Assembly: GCA_005880805.1 (NCBI GenBank)
Contig: VBFZ01000036.1
Location: 7,238 to 18,598, forward strand
Origin: Chloroflexota bacterium
GTDB lineage: Bacteria; Chloroflexota; Limnocylindria; Limnocylindrales; CSP1-4
Direction: 5' to 3'
DNA length: 11,361 bases
In this document: positions 1-6,469 of the stretch, in pieces
How the letters are laid out: each line of letters begins with the position of its first letter
Position numbering within the stretch: position 1 is the stretch's first letter
The notes under the pieces: model-generated
What the model saw: the letters and a program-made list of their open reading frames with translations, nothing else
Told to the model about the DNA's origin: nothing
Databases searched by the model: none
Program-made: the position numbers and the translations under genes

Positions 1-377
1 GCGGCAATCCCGTCGCCTGCGCAGCCGGGGTTGCCGTCCTCGACGCGATCGCGGAGGAGGAGCTCGTCGTGAACGCCGCCGTTCGCGGTGCGGCCCTGAA
101 CGCGGGCCTTCGGGCGCTCGCGTCCCGGGGTGCCCGGATCGGCGCTGTTCGAGGGCCGGGCCTGATGGTCGGCGTGGAAATGGTGAAGCCCGATGGTTCG
201 GCTGACGGAGACCTCGCGAACGCGCTCATTGCGCTCTGTGCCGGCCTCGGGCTGCTCGTCCTGACCGCCGGTAGCGACCACGAGGTCGTGCGCTGGCTGC
301 CGCCCCTCGACGTGACCGCCGCCGAGATCGAGGAAGGCCTCGGGGTCTTCCGTCAGGCGCTGGCGGACCTGTCCTGA
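1..377 (+). CDS. Class-III PLP-dependent aminotransferase, C-terminal fragment
   Basis: Only the last ~125 codons are in the window; the reading frame is open from base 3 and ends at TGA 375-377. The first visible residues, GGNPVACAAG, match the conserved Gly-Asn-Pro segment after the active-site region in class-III (ArgD/GabT/ornithine) aminotransferases. The C-terminal small domain follows: a VRGPGLMVGVE strand, GLLVLTAG, the VVRWLPPL segment and a closing helix. The wording of the last part is closer to 4-aminobutyrate-type than to typical acetylornithine aminotransferases, but the fragment cannot settle the substrate. The PLP lysine lies outside the window. The gene converges on argH and their 3' ends overlap by 25 bp. 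Next to argH an ArgD role would be attractive, but convergent orientation means they are not one operon. Family is secure, specificity is not. Confidence 0.85.
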   Translation, partial: GNPVACAAGVAVLDAIAEEELVVNAAVRGAALNAGLRALASRGARIGAVRGPGLMVGVEMVKPDGSADGDLANALIALCAGLGLLVLTAGSDHEVVRWLPPLDVTAAEIEEGLGVFRQALADLS

Positions 378-1810
378 CGATCGTCCACCCTGGCGCTCGA
401 GTCCAGCCGCCGCCTGGCCTCCGCGAGGGCGGCTGCTACGCGCCGCGGCGCAGTACCGCCGACCACGTCCGGTCGGGCCAGTGCCGACTCGACGCCGGCA
501 CAGCGGCGCAGTAGCGCAGGCAGGTCGGGCTCTGCCGCCAGCTTTTGCGCCGTAAGGTCGGGAGAGGCGGCCAGTTGCCGGGCCCATAGCGCGTCGTCTG
601 CGTCGTCGAGCGGCCGCGCGTCCCTCTCGAGCTCCTTGACGACCGACCCCACAATCCCGTGTGCGGCGCGGAAGGGGACCCCGCGTTCGACGAGGGCATC
701 CGATACTGCGGTCGCGGTGGTGTAGCCGGCCGCGGCCAGAGCCTCCATCCGGTCGCGATCGATCTCGAGTGTCCCGACGAGCCCAGCGAGGACATCGAGG
801 CTCGCCTCCAGCGTGGCGGCGCCCTCGATCAGGCGGGGAACCGTTTCCTGCAGGTCGCGCTGATAGGCCAGCGGGAGCCCCTTGAGCACGGTCAAGGTGG
901 CCGTCAGGTGACCGATGACGCCGGCCGACCGCGCGCGGACCAGCTCGGCCGGGTCCGGATTCCGCTTGTTCGGCATCATCGATGACCCCGTCGCGAACGC
1001 CTCGCCGACGCGGAGGAACCCGAAGGCCGGATTCGACCACCAGGCGATCTCCTCGGCCAGCCGCGAGAGGTGAACCATCGCGAGCGATGCCGCAGCGAGG
1101 AACTCGACGACGAAGTCCCGGTCGCTGACGGCATCGATCGAGTTCGCGCTCGCCGAGTCGAACTCGAGCTCACGGGCGACGGCTTCTCGATCGATCGGAA
1201 AACCCGCCCCCGCCACCGCGCCCGAGCCGAGGGGGCTGACGTTCGCTCGCCGTCGAGCATCGGCCATGCGGCCGCGGTCGCGGTCGAGCATCTCCACGTA
1301 CGCGAGCAGGTGATGGGCAAGCAGGACGGGCTGGGCAGGCTGCAAGTGCGTCGTCCCGGCGAGGACCGCGTCCTTGTTTCGCTCCGCGAGCTCGAGGAGC
1401 GCGAGCTCCAGCTCGGCGATCGCGGCGTCCAGCCGATCGATGGCTCGTCGCAGCCAGAGGCGCAGGTCCGTCGCCACCTGGTCGTTGCGCGAGCGGCCCG
1501 TGTGCAGCTTGCCCGCCAGCGGCCCGATCTTCCGTTCCAGCGCAGCCTCGAGGTTGAGATGGACGTCCTCGAGCGCCGGATCCCAGGCTATCGCCCGGGA
1601 TTCGACGTCGGCGAGGAGGGCACGCAGGCCGCCGATCAGCGTCTCGGCCTCATCCGTGGTCAGGATGCCGGCGCCGGCCAGGCCGTGGACGTGGGCGATC
1701 GAACCTCGAAGGTCGTCCGTCGCGAGCGCCTGGTCGACTTCGATGGATCGACCGAAGTCAGCCGCCCTGGGGTCGGTCTCCCCCTCGAACCGCCCACCCC
1801 ACATCTTCAA
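353..1810 (-). CDS. argH: Argininosuccinate lyase
   Basis: Cytosolic enzyme that splits argininosuccinate into arginine and fumarate, the last step of arginine synthesis. The 485-residue length is typical. The N-terminus MKMWGGRF is the usual ArgH opening. HTGRSRND is at ~103-110, TTHLQPAQP with the catalytic-type His155 at ~153-161, and the fumarase/aspartase-superfamily signature GSSMMPNKRNP with the catalytic serine (276/277) at 275-285. The start is TTG at 1810: it gives the MK-WGGRF opening common in the family, and a GGGGGAGG ribosome-binding site lies about 10 nt upstream (1817-1825 region). ATG at 1804 is the alternative and would leave 16 nt to that site. It is 61 bp downstream of the sulfur-carrier gene on the same strand, with no obvious terminator between, so it may be cotranscribed. 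Its 3' end overlaps the convergent aminotransferase gene. Confidence 0.97.
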   Translation of the reverse strand: MKMWGGRFEGETDPRAADFGRSIEVDQALATDDLRGSIAHVHGLAGAGILTTDEAETLIGGLRALLADVESRAIAWDPALEDVHLNLEAALERKIGPLAGKLHTGRSRNDQVATDLRLWLRRAIDRLDAAIAELELALLELAERNKDAVLAGTTHLQPAQPVLLAHHLLAYVEMLDRDRGRMADARRRANVSPLGSGAVAGAGFPIDREAVARELEFDSASANSIDAVSDRDFVVEFLAAASLAMVHLSRLAEEIAWWSNPAFGFLRVGEAFATGSSMMPNKRNPDPAELVRARSAGVIGHLTATLTVLKGLPLAYQRDLQETVPRLIEGAATLEASLDVLAGLVGTLEIDRDRMEALAAAGYTTATAVSDALVERGVPFRAAHGIVGSVVKELERDARPLDDADDALWARQLAASPDLTAQKLAAEPDLPALLRRCAGVESALARPDVVGGTAPRRVAAALAEARRRLDSSARVDDRQDRSASA

Positions 1811-1871
1811 GGACCGGCAACCTCCCCCTCATGTCGTCAACCGCTCACCAAAGGCGGAGGCGACGCCCCCG

Positions 1872-2165
1872 CTAGCCATCTGCCTGAGGTCGGCTCCCTC
1901 CTGCCATCGCCGGAAGGATGATGAGGGTATCGCTCGGCTGAACTGCCGTGGCCCGCTCATCGAGATGGCGAATGTCCGTCTCGTTCAGGAAGACGTTGAC
2001 GAACGGGTTGAGGTCGCCGCTCGAGGCCAGCAGCTGTCCCGCCAGCGCGGGATACGCCGCCACGAGCCCGTCGATCAGCTCCCCGACGGTCGACCCGTCG
2101 ACCTCGATCTGCTTCTGGCCGCCGGTGGCCGTTCGGAGGACGGGCGGGATCCTGACCCCGCTCAT
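1872..2165 (-). CDS. MoaD/ThiS-family (ubiquitin-like) sulfur carrier protein with a C-terminal extension after Gly-Gly
   Basis: A 97-residue beta-grasp protein. It opens MSGVRIPPVLR, has the helix segment VGELIDGLVAAYP (~27-39), then FVNVFLNETDIRHLD (~55-69), SDTLIILPAMAGG (~78-90). This is the MoaD/ThiS/CysO pattern, in which a terminal Gly-Gly is adenylated and converted to a thiocarboxylate that donates sulfur. Here Gly-Gly (89-90) is followed by seven residues, SRPQADG, before TAG (1874-1872), so activation would need proteolytic trimming. The ATG shares an ATGA overlap with the stop of the upstream threonine-synthase-like gene, implying translational coupling, and a G-rich ribosome-binding site lies 5 nt before it. 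No molybdopterin or thiamine genes are nearby, which argues against MoaD or ThiS proper. Likely role (inference): sulfur donor to the coupled PLP enzyme. The same frame stays open upstream to 3431, but that extension is a shadow of the neighbouring gene. Confidence 0.9.
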   Translation of the reverse strand: MSGVRIPPVLRTATGGQKQIEVDGSTVGELIDGLVAAYPALAGQLLASSGDLNPFVNVFLNETDIRHLDERATAVQPSDTLIILPAMAGGSRPQADG

Positions 2166-3520
2166 GCGAGCCCCCCAACCGGCTCGCGCGACCACGCGCC
2201 GGACGAGAGCCACTCCTCGAACGCGTCGAGTGACGGCCTGATCGGCGGGGTCAGTCCCGTCTGCGCCGCGCTTGAGCCGTTGGCATCCAGGCCGAACAGC
2301 CGCGCGTCCGGCGTCTTCAGCCCGTTGCCCGTCAGAAGCGCGACGACCTCGTCGTCCGGGCCGATGATGCCGCGCCGCCGCGCCGCGTCCACCGCTCCGA
2401 GCGTCACGCCGCCGGCCGTCTCCGTGAAGATCCCCTCCGTCGCCGCGAGCCTGCGGATCCAGCCGGCCGTCGTCGCGTCTTCCACCGCCTCGACGGAGCC
2501 GCCCGTCCGGCGGGCGATGTCGAGCGCGTAACGACCGTCTGCGGGGCTCCCGATCGCCAGCGACTTGACGATGGTGTCCGGGTTCCGGACCGGTGCGATC
2601 TCGTCCGAGCCACGGGCGAACGCGGTGGCCACCGGCGAGCAGCCCGCCGCCTGGGCACCGACAAAGCGGACCGGTCGCGGCTCGATCAAGCCGACCAGGG
2701 CGAGCTCCTCGAACGCTTTGGCCACCTTCGTCAGGAGGGCACCCGACGCGACCGGGACGACCACGACGTCCGGCAACCGCCAGCCGAGCTGCTCCGCGAT
2801 CTCCAGGCCGAGCGTTTTGCTCCCCTCCGCGTAGAACGGCCGCAGATTGACGTTGACGAACGCCCAGTTCTCCTCGTCGGCGACCTCCAGGCACAGGCGA
2901 TTGAGCTCGTCGTATGTACCATCGATGCGAACGACGGTCGCACCGTAGGCCAGCGCGTGGCTCACCTTCGCCGGCTCGAGGTCGGCCGGCACGAACACGA
3001 ACGCGCGCAAGCCGACCGCCGCCGCGGCCGCCGCGGTTGCGCCGGCGAGGTTGCCGGTCGACGCACAGGCGAGCGTGTCGAAGCCGAAGGTCAGGGCGCG
3101 CGCGGTCGCAACGGCCACCACGCGGTCCTTGAACGAGAGTGTGGGATTGCGGGTGTCGTCCTTCAGCCACAGGTGCTCCAGTCCGAGCTCGCGGCCGATT
3201 CGTGCCCCCGGCAGCAGCGGTGAGGAGCCGACTGCCAACCCACGAGGCGGGGGTGCCTCGACGGGCAGCAGCTCGAGGTAGCGCCAGATGCCGGGCGGGC
3301 GGGCTGTGATCGTGTCCGGGCTGATCCGCGCCCGGATTGCCTCGTAGTCGTACGTCACTTCGAGTGGGCCAAAACAGGCCGGACAGACGTACGAGGGCCC
3401 GAGCGCTTCCTCTCGCCCGCAATTGCGACACCGCAAGCCACGGGTCGTCTCGTGGGAGAGCCGCGGGCGATCGTCAGTCGTGACTTCCGTTGCGGGCGGG
3501 GCGATCGTTTCGCTCGTCAT
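2162..3520 (-). CDS. Threonine-synthase-family PLP enzyme (candidate O-phosphohomoserine-dependent homocysteine synthase)
   Basis: A 452-residue fold-type II PLP enzyme. The N-terminal segment has a zinc-ribbon-like four-cysteine set (CRNC at 31-34, CPAC at 46-49). SFKDR at 129-133 carries the PLP lysine K131; ASTGNLAGA at 153-161 is the phosphate/cofactor loop; GSKTLGLE (233-240), VASGALLTK (257-265), TEGIFTETAGG (361-371) and LTGNGLKTPDA (396-406) follow. By family it converts O-phosphohomoserine to threonine. The paralogue group with ASTGNLA/VPADLEPAK wording is often beside a MoaD-like gene, as here (ATGA overlap), and a SAM-I-like element precedes it. Both suggest a sulfur-assimilating role: replacing the gamma-phosphate of O-phosphohomoserine to make homocysteine. 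ATG 3520 is chosen for its GAGG ribosome-binding site 8 nt upstream and family-like length. The frame is open back to 3658, but that would translate the riboswitch. Fold is certain; true threonine synthase remains possible. Confidence 0.93.
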   Translation of the reverse strand: MTSETIAPPATEVTTDDRPRLSHETTRGLRCRNCGREEALGPSYVCPACFGPLEVTYDYEAIRARISPDTITARPPGIWRYLELLPVEAPPPRGLAVGSSPLLPGARIGRELGLEHLWLKDDTRNPTLSFKDRVVAVATARALTFGFDTLACASTGNLAGATAAAAAAVGLRAFVFVPADLEPAKVSHALAYGATVVRIDGTYDELNRLCLEVADEENWAFVNVNLRPFYAEGSKTLGLEIAEQLGWRLPDVVVVPVASGALLTKVAKAFEELALVGLIEPRPVRFVGAQAAGCSPVATAFARGSDEIAPVRNPDTIVKSLAIGSPADGRYALDIARRTGGSVEAVEDATTAGWIRRLAATEGIFTETAGGVTLGAVDAARRRGIIGPDDEVVALLTGNGLKTPDARLFGLDANGSSAAQTGLTPPIRPSLDAFEEWLSSGAWSREPVGGLA

Positions 3521-3587
3521 GGTCGGTTCCTCGGTCGTCGGGCAGTCCCGAGCGATGGGTGGCGCGAATGGGGACCGAGAAAACCGG

Positions 3588-3613
3588 AAGACCCTTCCCG
3601 GAGGAAGGGCCTC
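3588..3613 (-). terminator. Intrinsic terminator in the leader of the threonine-synthase-like gene
   Basis: On the minus strand CCCTTCC (3609-3603) pairs perfectly with GGAAGGG (3598-3592). The loop is UCCG closed by C-G, the very stable cUNCGg tetraloop. G-U and A-U pairs extend the stem to about 11 bp (3613/3588). A pyrimidine- and T-rich stretch with TTTT at 3583-3580 follows. The stem starts 9 nt after the conserved end of the SAM-like aptamer. AAGGG of the aptamer's last strand (3626-3622) can pair with CCCTT (3609-3605), so an alternative antiterminator of 5 bp is possible. This is the standard layout of a transcription-terminating OFF riboswitch. The T-tract is interrupted, so efficiency is uncertain. 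Confidence 0.7.
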
Positions 3614-3621
3614 AGAGAGTT

Positions 3622-3732
3622 CCCTTATCTCGCAGGAAGACCTGCCCGGAATTGGCACCTTGCCGACGATCGGTAGGTTGTCGTGGCTTCAACATGCTAC
3701 GGGCGAACCTTGACGGCTGTCAATCGGTCCCG
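3622..3732 (-). promoter_or_regulatory. SAM-I (S-box)-like riboswitch aptamer upstream of the threonine-synthase-like gene
   Basis: Reading the minus strand, the 3' two-thirds follow the SAM-I core closely. TGAAGCC (3691-3685) ends P2. CAACC (3680-3676) and AAGGTGCCAATTCC (3661-3648) flank the P3 hairpin CCGA-TCG-TCGG (3673-3663). P4 is GCAGG-TCTT-CCTGC (3645-3632). GAGATAAGG (3631-3623) is the usual P1 3' strand. The 5' third is not canonical: I see no CTTATC or GAGGGA. Instead there is a long stem-loop (CGGGACC.TTGAC / GTCAA.GGT...CCCG, 3732-3700) inside the last codons of hisIE. An intrinsic terminator follows. SAM-I RNAs usually switch off methionine and sulfur genes when S-adenosylmethionine is plentiful. 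The call rests on visual motif matching, without a covariance search; a divergent or decayed member is possible. Confidence 0.6.
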
Positions 3733-4396
3733 ACGCGCGATGGCGCCCCCGGAGCTGGGCGAGGGCCTCAGTCGGGGATGATCCGCGCTCGGCCAGCAGG
3801 ACCAGAAGGTGATAGAGGAGGTCGGCGACCTCACCCGCCAGGGCTTCCCGGGTCGCGCTCCCCGCCCGAGCGCCAGCCTTGGCGTCGTTCTTGGCGGCGA
3901 TCAGGACTTCAGTCGCCTCCTCGGCCACCTTTCGACCGACGAGGTCGACGCCGCCCTCGAGAAGCTCTGAAGTGTACGAACCCGGCGGCCGGGTCTGGGC
4001 CCGCTCCTCGATCGTGCGCCACAGCTCCTCGAGCCACGCGAAGCCCTGGGGCTTTTCGTCCAGGGCAGCCCCCTCGAGGTCGAAGCAGCTTCGCGTTCCA
4101 CGGTGACACGTCGGTCCCGCTGGATCGACGCTGAAGAGCAGCGCGTCTCCATCGCAATCGAGCGCCACGGACTTCAGGCGCAGCACGTTCCCACTCGTCT
4201 CGCCCTTGCGCCACAGCTTGCCGCGGGATCGGGAGTGGAAATGGACCTCCCCCGTCGCCTCGGTCGCCGCGATGGCCTCGGCATCGACGTACGCGAGCAT
4301 CAGGACGCGCCCATCGAGGGCGTCCTGGACGATGGCGGGAACGAGCCCGTCTCCGTTCCAACGGATGCGATCCGACGGGATCACGGACCGGCTCAC
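3689..4396 (-). CDS. hisIE: Bifunctional phosphoribosyl-AMP cyclohydrolase / phosphoribosyl-ATP pyrophosphatase
   Basis: A 235-residue fusion catalysing steps 2 and 3 of histidine synthesis. The HisI domain (~1-125) has HSRSRGKLWRKGETSGN (54-70) and DCDGDALLFSVDPAGPTCH (80-98). Cys81, Cys97 and Cys104 are the zinc ligands, and Asp80, 82 and 84 the metal-binding acidic trio. The HisE domain (~126-220) has KVAEEATEVLIAAKN (156-170) and GEVADLLYHLLVLLAERG (188-205), the acidic helices that bind Mg-pyrophosphate. The start is GTG at 4396, sharing a GTGA overlap with the hisF stop. The C-terminal ~15 residues (HRASGPIDSRQGSPVAC) go beyond the usual HisE end. Their codons coincide with the stem-loop at the 5' side of the SAM-like element, so this tail may be shaped by RNA structure rather than protein function. 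Last gene of the his cluster, 168 bp before the next start. Confidence 0.97.
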   Translation of the reverse strand: MSRSVIPSDRIRWNGDGLVPAIVQDALDGRVLMLAYVDAEAIAATEATGEVHFHSRSRGKLWRKGETSGNVLRLKSVALDCDGDALLFSVDPAGPTCHRGTRSCFDLEGAALDEKPQGFAWLEELWRTIEERAQTRPPGSYTSELLEGGVDLVGRKVAEEATEVLIAAKNDAKAGARAGSATREALAGEVADLLYHLLVLLAERGSSPTEALAQLRGRHRASGPIDSRQGSPVAC

Positions 4397-5169
4397 GCCG
4401 CGCGAGGCGCAACTCTGACCGGAATGCCAGCCCCGGCCATGGCTGCCTTGACGTCGTCAATGCTGTGCTGCTGGCGGTGGAAGATCGAGGCTGCGAGCAC
4501 GGCGTCCGCGCCGCCCTCCGAGATCGCGGAAATGAAGTCGGCCGGTTCGCCGGCACCTCCCGAGGCGATGACTGGCACCGGAACGCGCGACGCGATTGCA
4601 CGCAGGAGTCCCAGGTCGAAGCCGGACTGGGTGCCGTCCCGGTCGATCGACGTGACGAGCAACTCGCCCGCGCCGAGATCGGCGGCGCGCTGCGCCCAGG
4701 CGATCGCGTCCAGCCCGACCGCGTCGCGCCCTCCGCGTACGAGGACCTCCCAGGCAGGCTGGCCGAGCTTCCTTCGTGCGTCGATCGCCACCACCACGGC
4801 TTGCCTGCCGAAGCGTGCGGCGCACCTCGCGATCAGCGATGGGTCTGCCACTGCCGCCGTGTTGAGCGAGACCTTGTCCGCCCCAGCCCGCAGGACCGCG
4901 CCCATCTCGTCTTCGGAGCGGACCCCGCCTCCGACCGTCAGCGGGATGAAGACACGCTGCGCGGTCCGTCTGACCACGTCGAGCAGTGGCCCGCGCCCCT
5001 CCGGAGCGGCGCTGATGTCGAGGAACACGATCTCGTCGGCGCCTTCGCGTGCATAACGCTCCGCAAGCTCGGCCGGGTCGCCCGCATCGACCAGGTCGAC
5101 GAAGCGGGTTCCCTTGACCACGCGACCATTGGCCACGTCGAGGCAAGGAATGACGCGCCGGAGCAGCAT
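4393..5169 (-). CDS. hisF: Imidazole glycerol phosphate synthase, cyclase subunit
   Basis: A 258-residue (beta-alpha)8 barrel. It uses ammonia channelled from HisH to convert PRFAR to imidazole-glycerol phosphate and AICAR. The catalytic aspartates are at the family positions: Asp11 in VIPCLDVANGRVVKG and Asp130 in VVVAIDARR. Phosphate-binding motifs are VGGGVRSEDEM (79-89) with ADKVSLNTAA (97-106), and IASGGAGEPADF (201-212) with ADAVLAASIFH (221-231). LVTSIDRDGTQSGFD (171-185) is the barrel loop seen in both HisF and HisA. The ATG at 5169 shares one base with the hisH stop (TGATG), so the two subunits of the complex are translationally coupled. Its own stop overlaps the hisIE start by 4 nt. 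Confidence 0.98.
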   Translation of the reverse strand: MLLRRVIPCLDVANGRVVKGTRFVDLVDAGDPAELAERYAREGADEIVFLDISAAPEGRGPLLDVVRRTAQRVFIPLTVGGGVRSEDEMGAVLRAGADKVSLNTAAVADPSLIARCAARFGRQAVVVAIDARRKLGQPAWEVLVRGGRDAVGLDAIAWAQRAADLGAGELLVTSIDRDGTQSGFDLGLLRAIASRVPVPVIASGGAGEPADFISAISEGGADAVLAASIFHRQQHSIDDVKAAMAGAGIPVRVAPRAA

Positions 5170-5852
5170 CAGGCGACCACCTCGACTGCCGGCGAAGGGA
5201 TTTCGCGCGGGAAGCGATCGTCGCGCACGAGTCCCACGACGTTCCGCAGGAAGCGCAGTCCGTGCGGGCCGCTCCGCTCCGGATGGAACTGGACGCCCAG
5301 GAGCCGACTACGAGCGATTGCGCTGACGAACCTCCCGCCGTCCGTCGTTTCCCCCAGCACGACGTCGTCGGTATACGGATGCTCCGGCCTGCCCGCGTAC
5401 GAGTGCACGAAGTAGAAATCGGCGCCGTTCGGGATCCCGGCGAACGCGGGGTGCCCGCGTCGACGCTCGACCTGGTTCCAGCCAATGTGCGGCAGGCGGC
5501 GCCCGCCGGTCAGCAGTCGAACGCGGCCGGGGATCGCGCCGAGCATGATCGCGTCGTCCTCGTCGCTCCCCTCGAACAACAGCTGGAGGCCCAGGCAGAT
5601 CCCCAGGAACGGCCGATCCTCCACGAGCCACGCCTGGAGCGGTTCGACGAGGCCGGCCTCCTCGAGCCGCGCCATCGCGGGAGCCGCGGCGCCGACGCCG
5701 GGGACGACGACGAGCTCGAGGCCCGCCAGATCGCCCGCCCGCCGGACCGGCCGGACAGCCGCGCCCGCTATCTCAAGTCCCTGCGCGACGCTGACGAGGT
5801 TGCCGGCGCCGTAGTCAATGAGACCCACAATCGGCGATCGCCCGGGGCTCAA
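5169..5852 (-). CDS. hisH: Imidazole glycerol phosphate synthase, glutamine amidotransferase subunit
   Basis: A 227-residue class-I glutamine amidotransferase that hydrolyses glutamine and passes ammonia to HisF. It shows IGLIDYGAGNL-type strand 1 (GLIDYGAGNL, 10-19), the nucleophile elbow PFLGICLGLQLLFE with Cys86, HIGWNQVE (122-129), FYFVHSYAG (147-154), and the His-Glu of the triad in GVQFHPERSG (His190, Glu192). The start is TTG at 5852: it gives a TTGA overlap with the hisB stop, like the other junctions here, and GAAGGG lies about 9 nt upstream. GTG at 5828 is an alternative that would trim eight residues. Unlike the common hisH-hisA-hisF order, hisA is absent between hisH and hisF and is found at the other end of the cluster on the opposite strand. 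Confidence 0.97.
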   Translation of the reverse strand: MSPGRSPIVGLIDYGAGNLVSVAQGLEIAGAAVRPVRRAGDLAGLELVVVPGVGAAAPAMARLEEAGLVEPLQAWLVEDRPFLGICLGLQLLFEGSDEDDAIMLGAIPGRVRLLTGGRRLPHIGWNQVERRRGHPAFAGIPNGADFYFVHSYAGRPEHPYTDDVVLGETTDGGRFVSAIARSRLLGVQFHPERSGPHGLRFLRNVVGLVRDDRFPREIPSPAVEVVA

Positions 5853-6469
5853 TCGAGCACACCCTTCGTCGAGGCGACCCCCGCCCGCCTCGGATCCGGC
5901 TCGACCGCCTCCCGGAGCGCCCTGCCGAGTGCCTTGAACGCGGCTTCCGCGAGGTGATGGTCGTTGCGGCCCGACCCGCTCAGATGGACCGTCACGCCCG
6001 CGGTTCGAGCGAACGACTCGATCGCATGCCGAACCAGGTCCAGCGGGAGGCCGCCGACGCGCTCACCGCGGAACGGGAGCTCGACGACCGAGTACGGCCG
6101 ACCCCCGACGTCGACGGTCGCGTTTGCGAGCGATTCGTCCATCGGAACGCTGGCGTCGCCGAACCGGCGAATGCCTGCGCGATCCCCGAGAGCCTCCGCG
6201 AGCGCCGAGCCCAGCACCAGCGCGACGTCCTCGACCGTGTGGTGCTCGTCGACTTCGAGGTCGCCCGATGCCCGAATCGTCAGATCGAACAGGGCGTGAT
6301 GCCCGAGGCTCGAGAGGACGTGGTCGTAGAACCCGATGCCCGTCTGGATCGATACCTCGCCGGAGCCGTCGAGGCGGAGGTCCACGCTCACGTCGGTCTC
6401 CCGCGTCCGTCGTGCGACGGTGGCCTGCCGTGGGGCGTCGGTCGTCGCGACTCCGTCGCCGTTCCTCAT
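5849..6469 (-). CDS. hisB: Imidazoleglycerol-phosphate dehydratase
   Basis: A 206-residue monofunctional dehydratase converting imidazole-glycerol phosphate to imidazole-acetol phosphate. It has the two-fold repeated manganese sites: GIGFYDHVLSSLGHH (44-58, His50), DEHHTVEDV (74-82, His76, His77, Glu80) and GRNDHHLAEAAFKALGRAL (167-185, His171, His172, Glu175). The C-terminal STKGVLD matches the family end. No HAD-type histidinol-phosphatase domain is fused, so that activity must come from elsewhere. The ATG at 6469 shares an ATGA overlap with the hisD stop, and its stop overlaps the TTG start of hisH. About ten N-terminal residues are variable and precede the conserved ARRTRETDV start. Confidence 0.98.
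   Translation of the reverse strand: MRNGDGVATTDAPRQATVARRTRETDVSVDLRLDGSGEVSIQTGIGFYDHVLSSLGHHALFDLTIRASGDLEVDEHHTVEDVALVLGSALAEALGDRAGIRRFGDASVPMDESLANATVDVGGRPYSVVELPFRGERVGGLPLDLVRHAIESFARTAGVTVHLSGSGRNDHHLAEAAFKALGRALREAVEPDPRRAGVASTKGVLD

Noticed and set aside
1070..2531. Plus-strand open frames of 283 and 385 residues opposite argH and the sulfur-carrier gene
   Set aside because: Ser/Arg-rich composition without motifs, opposite convincing genes.
1872..3431. 519-residue open frame covering the sulfur-carrier gene and most of the upstream gene
   Set aside because: Only the last 97 residues look like a protein family. The rest is low-complexity Arg/Gly/Pro-rich sequence antiparallel in composition to, and overlapping, the clear threonine-synthase frame.
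3693..3700. CATGCTAC, resembling one half of the his operator, upstream of the threonine-synthase-like gene
   Set aside because: A single imperfect half-site with no inverted partner, lying in the hisIE coding end; likely chance.
3521..3720. T-box (tRNA-sensing) leader for the threonine-synthase-like gene
   Set aside because: No T-box sequence (TGGNACC-type bulge) or specifier-loop layout; the conserved bases match the SAM-I core instead.
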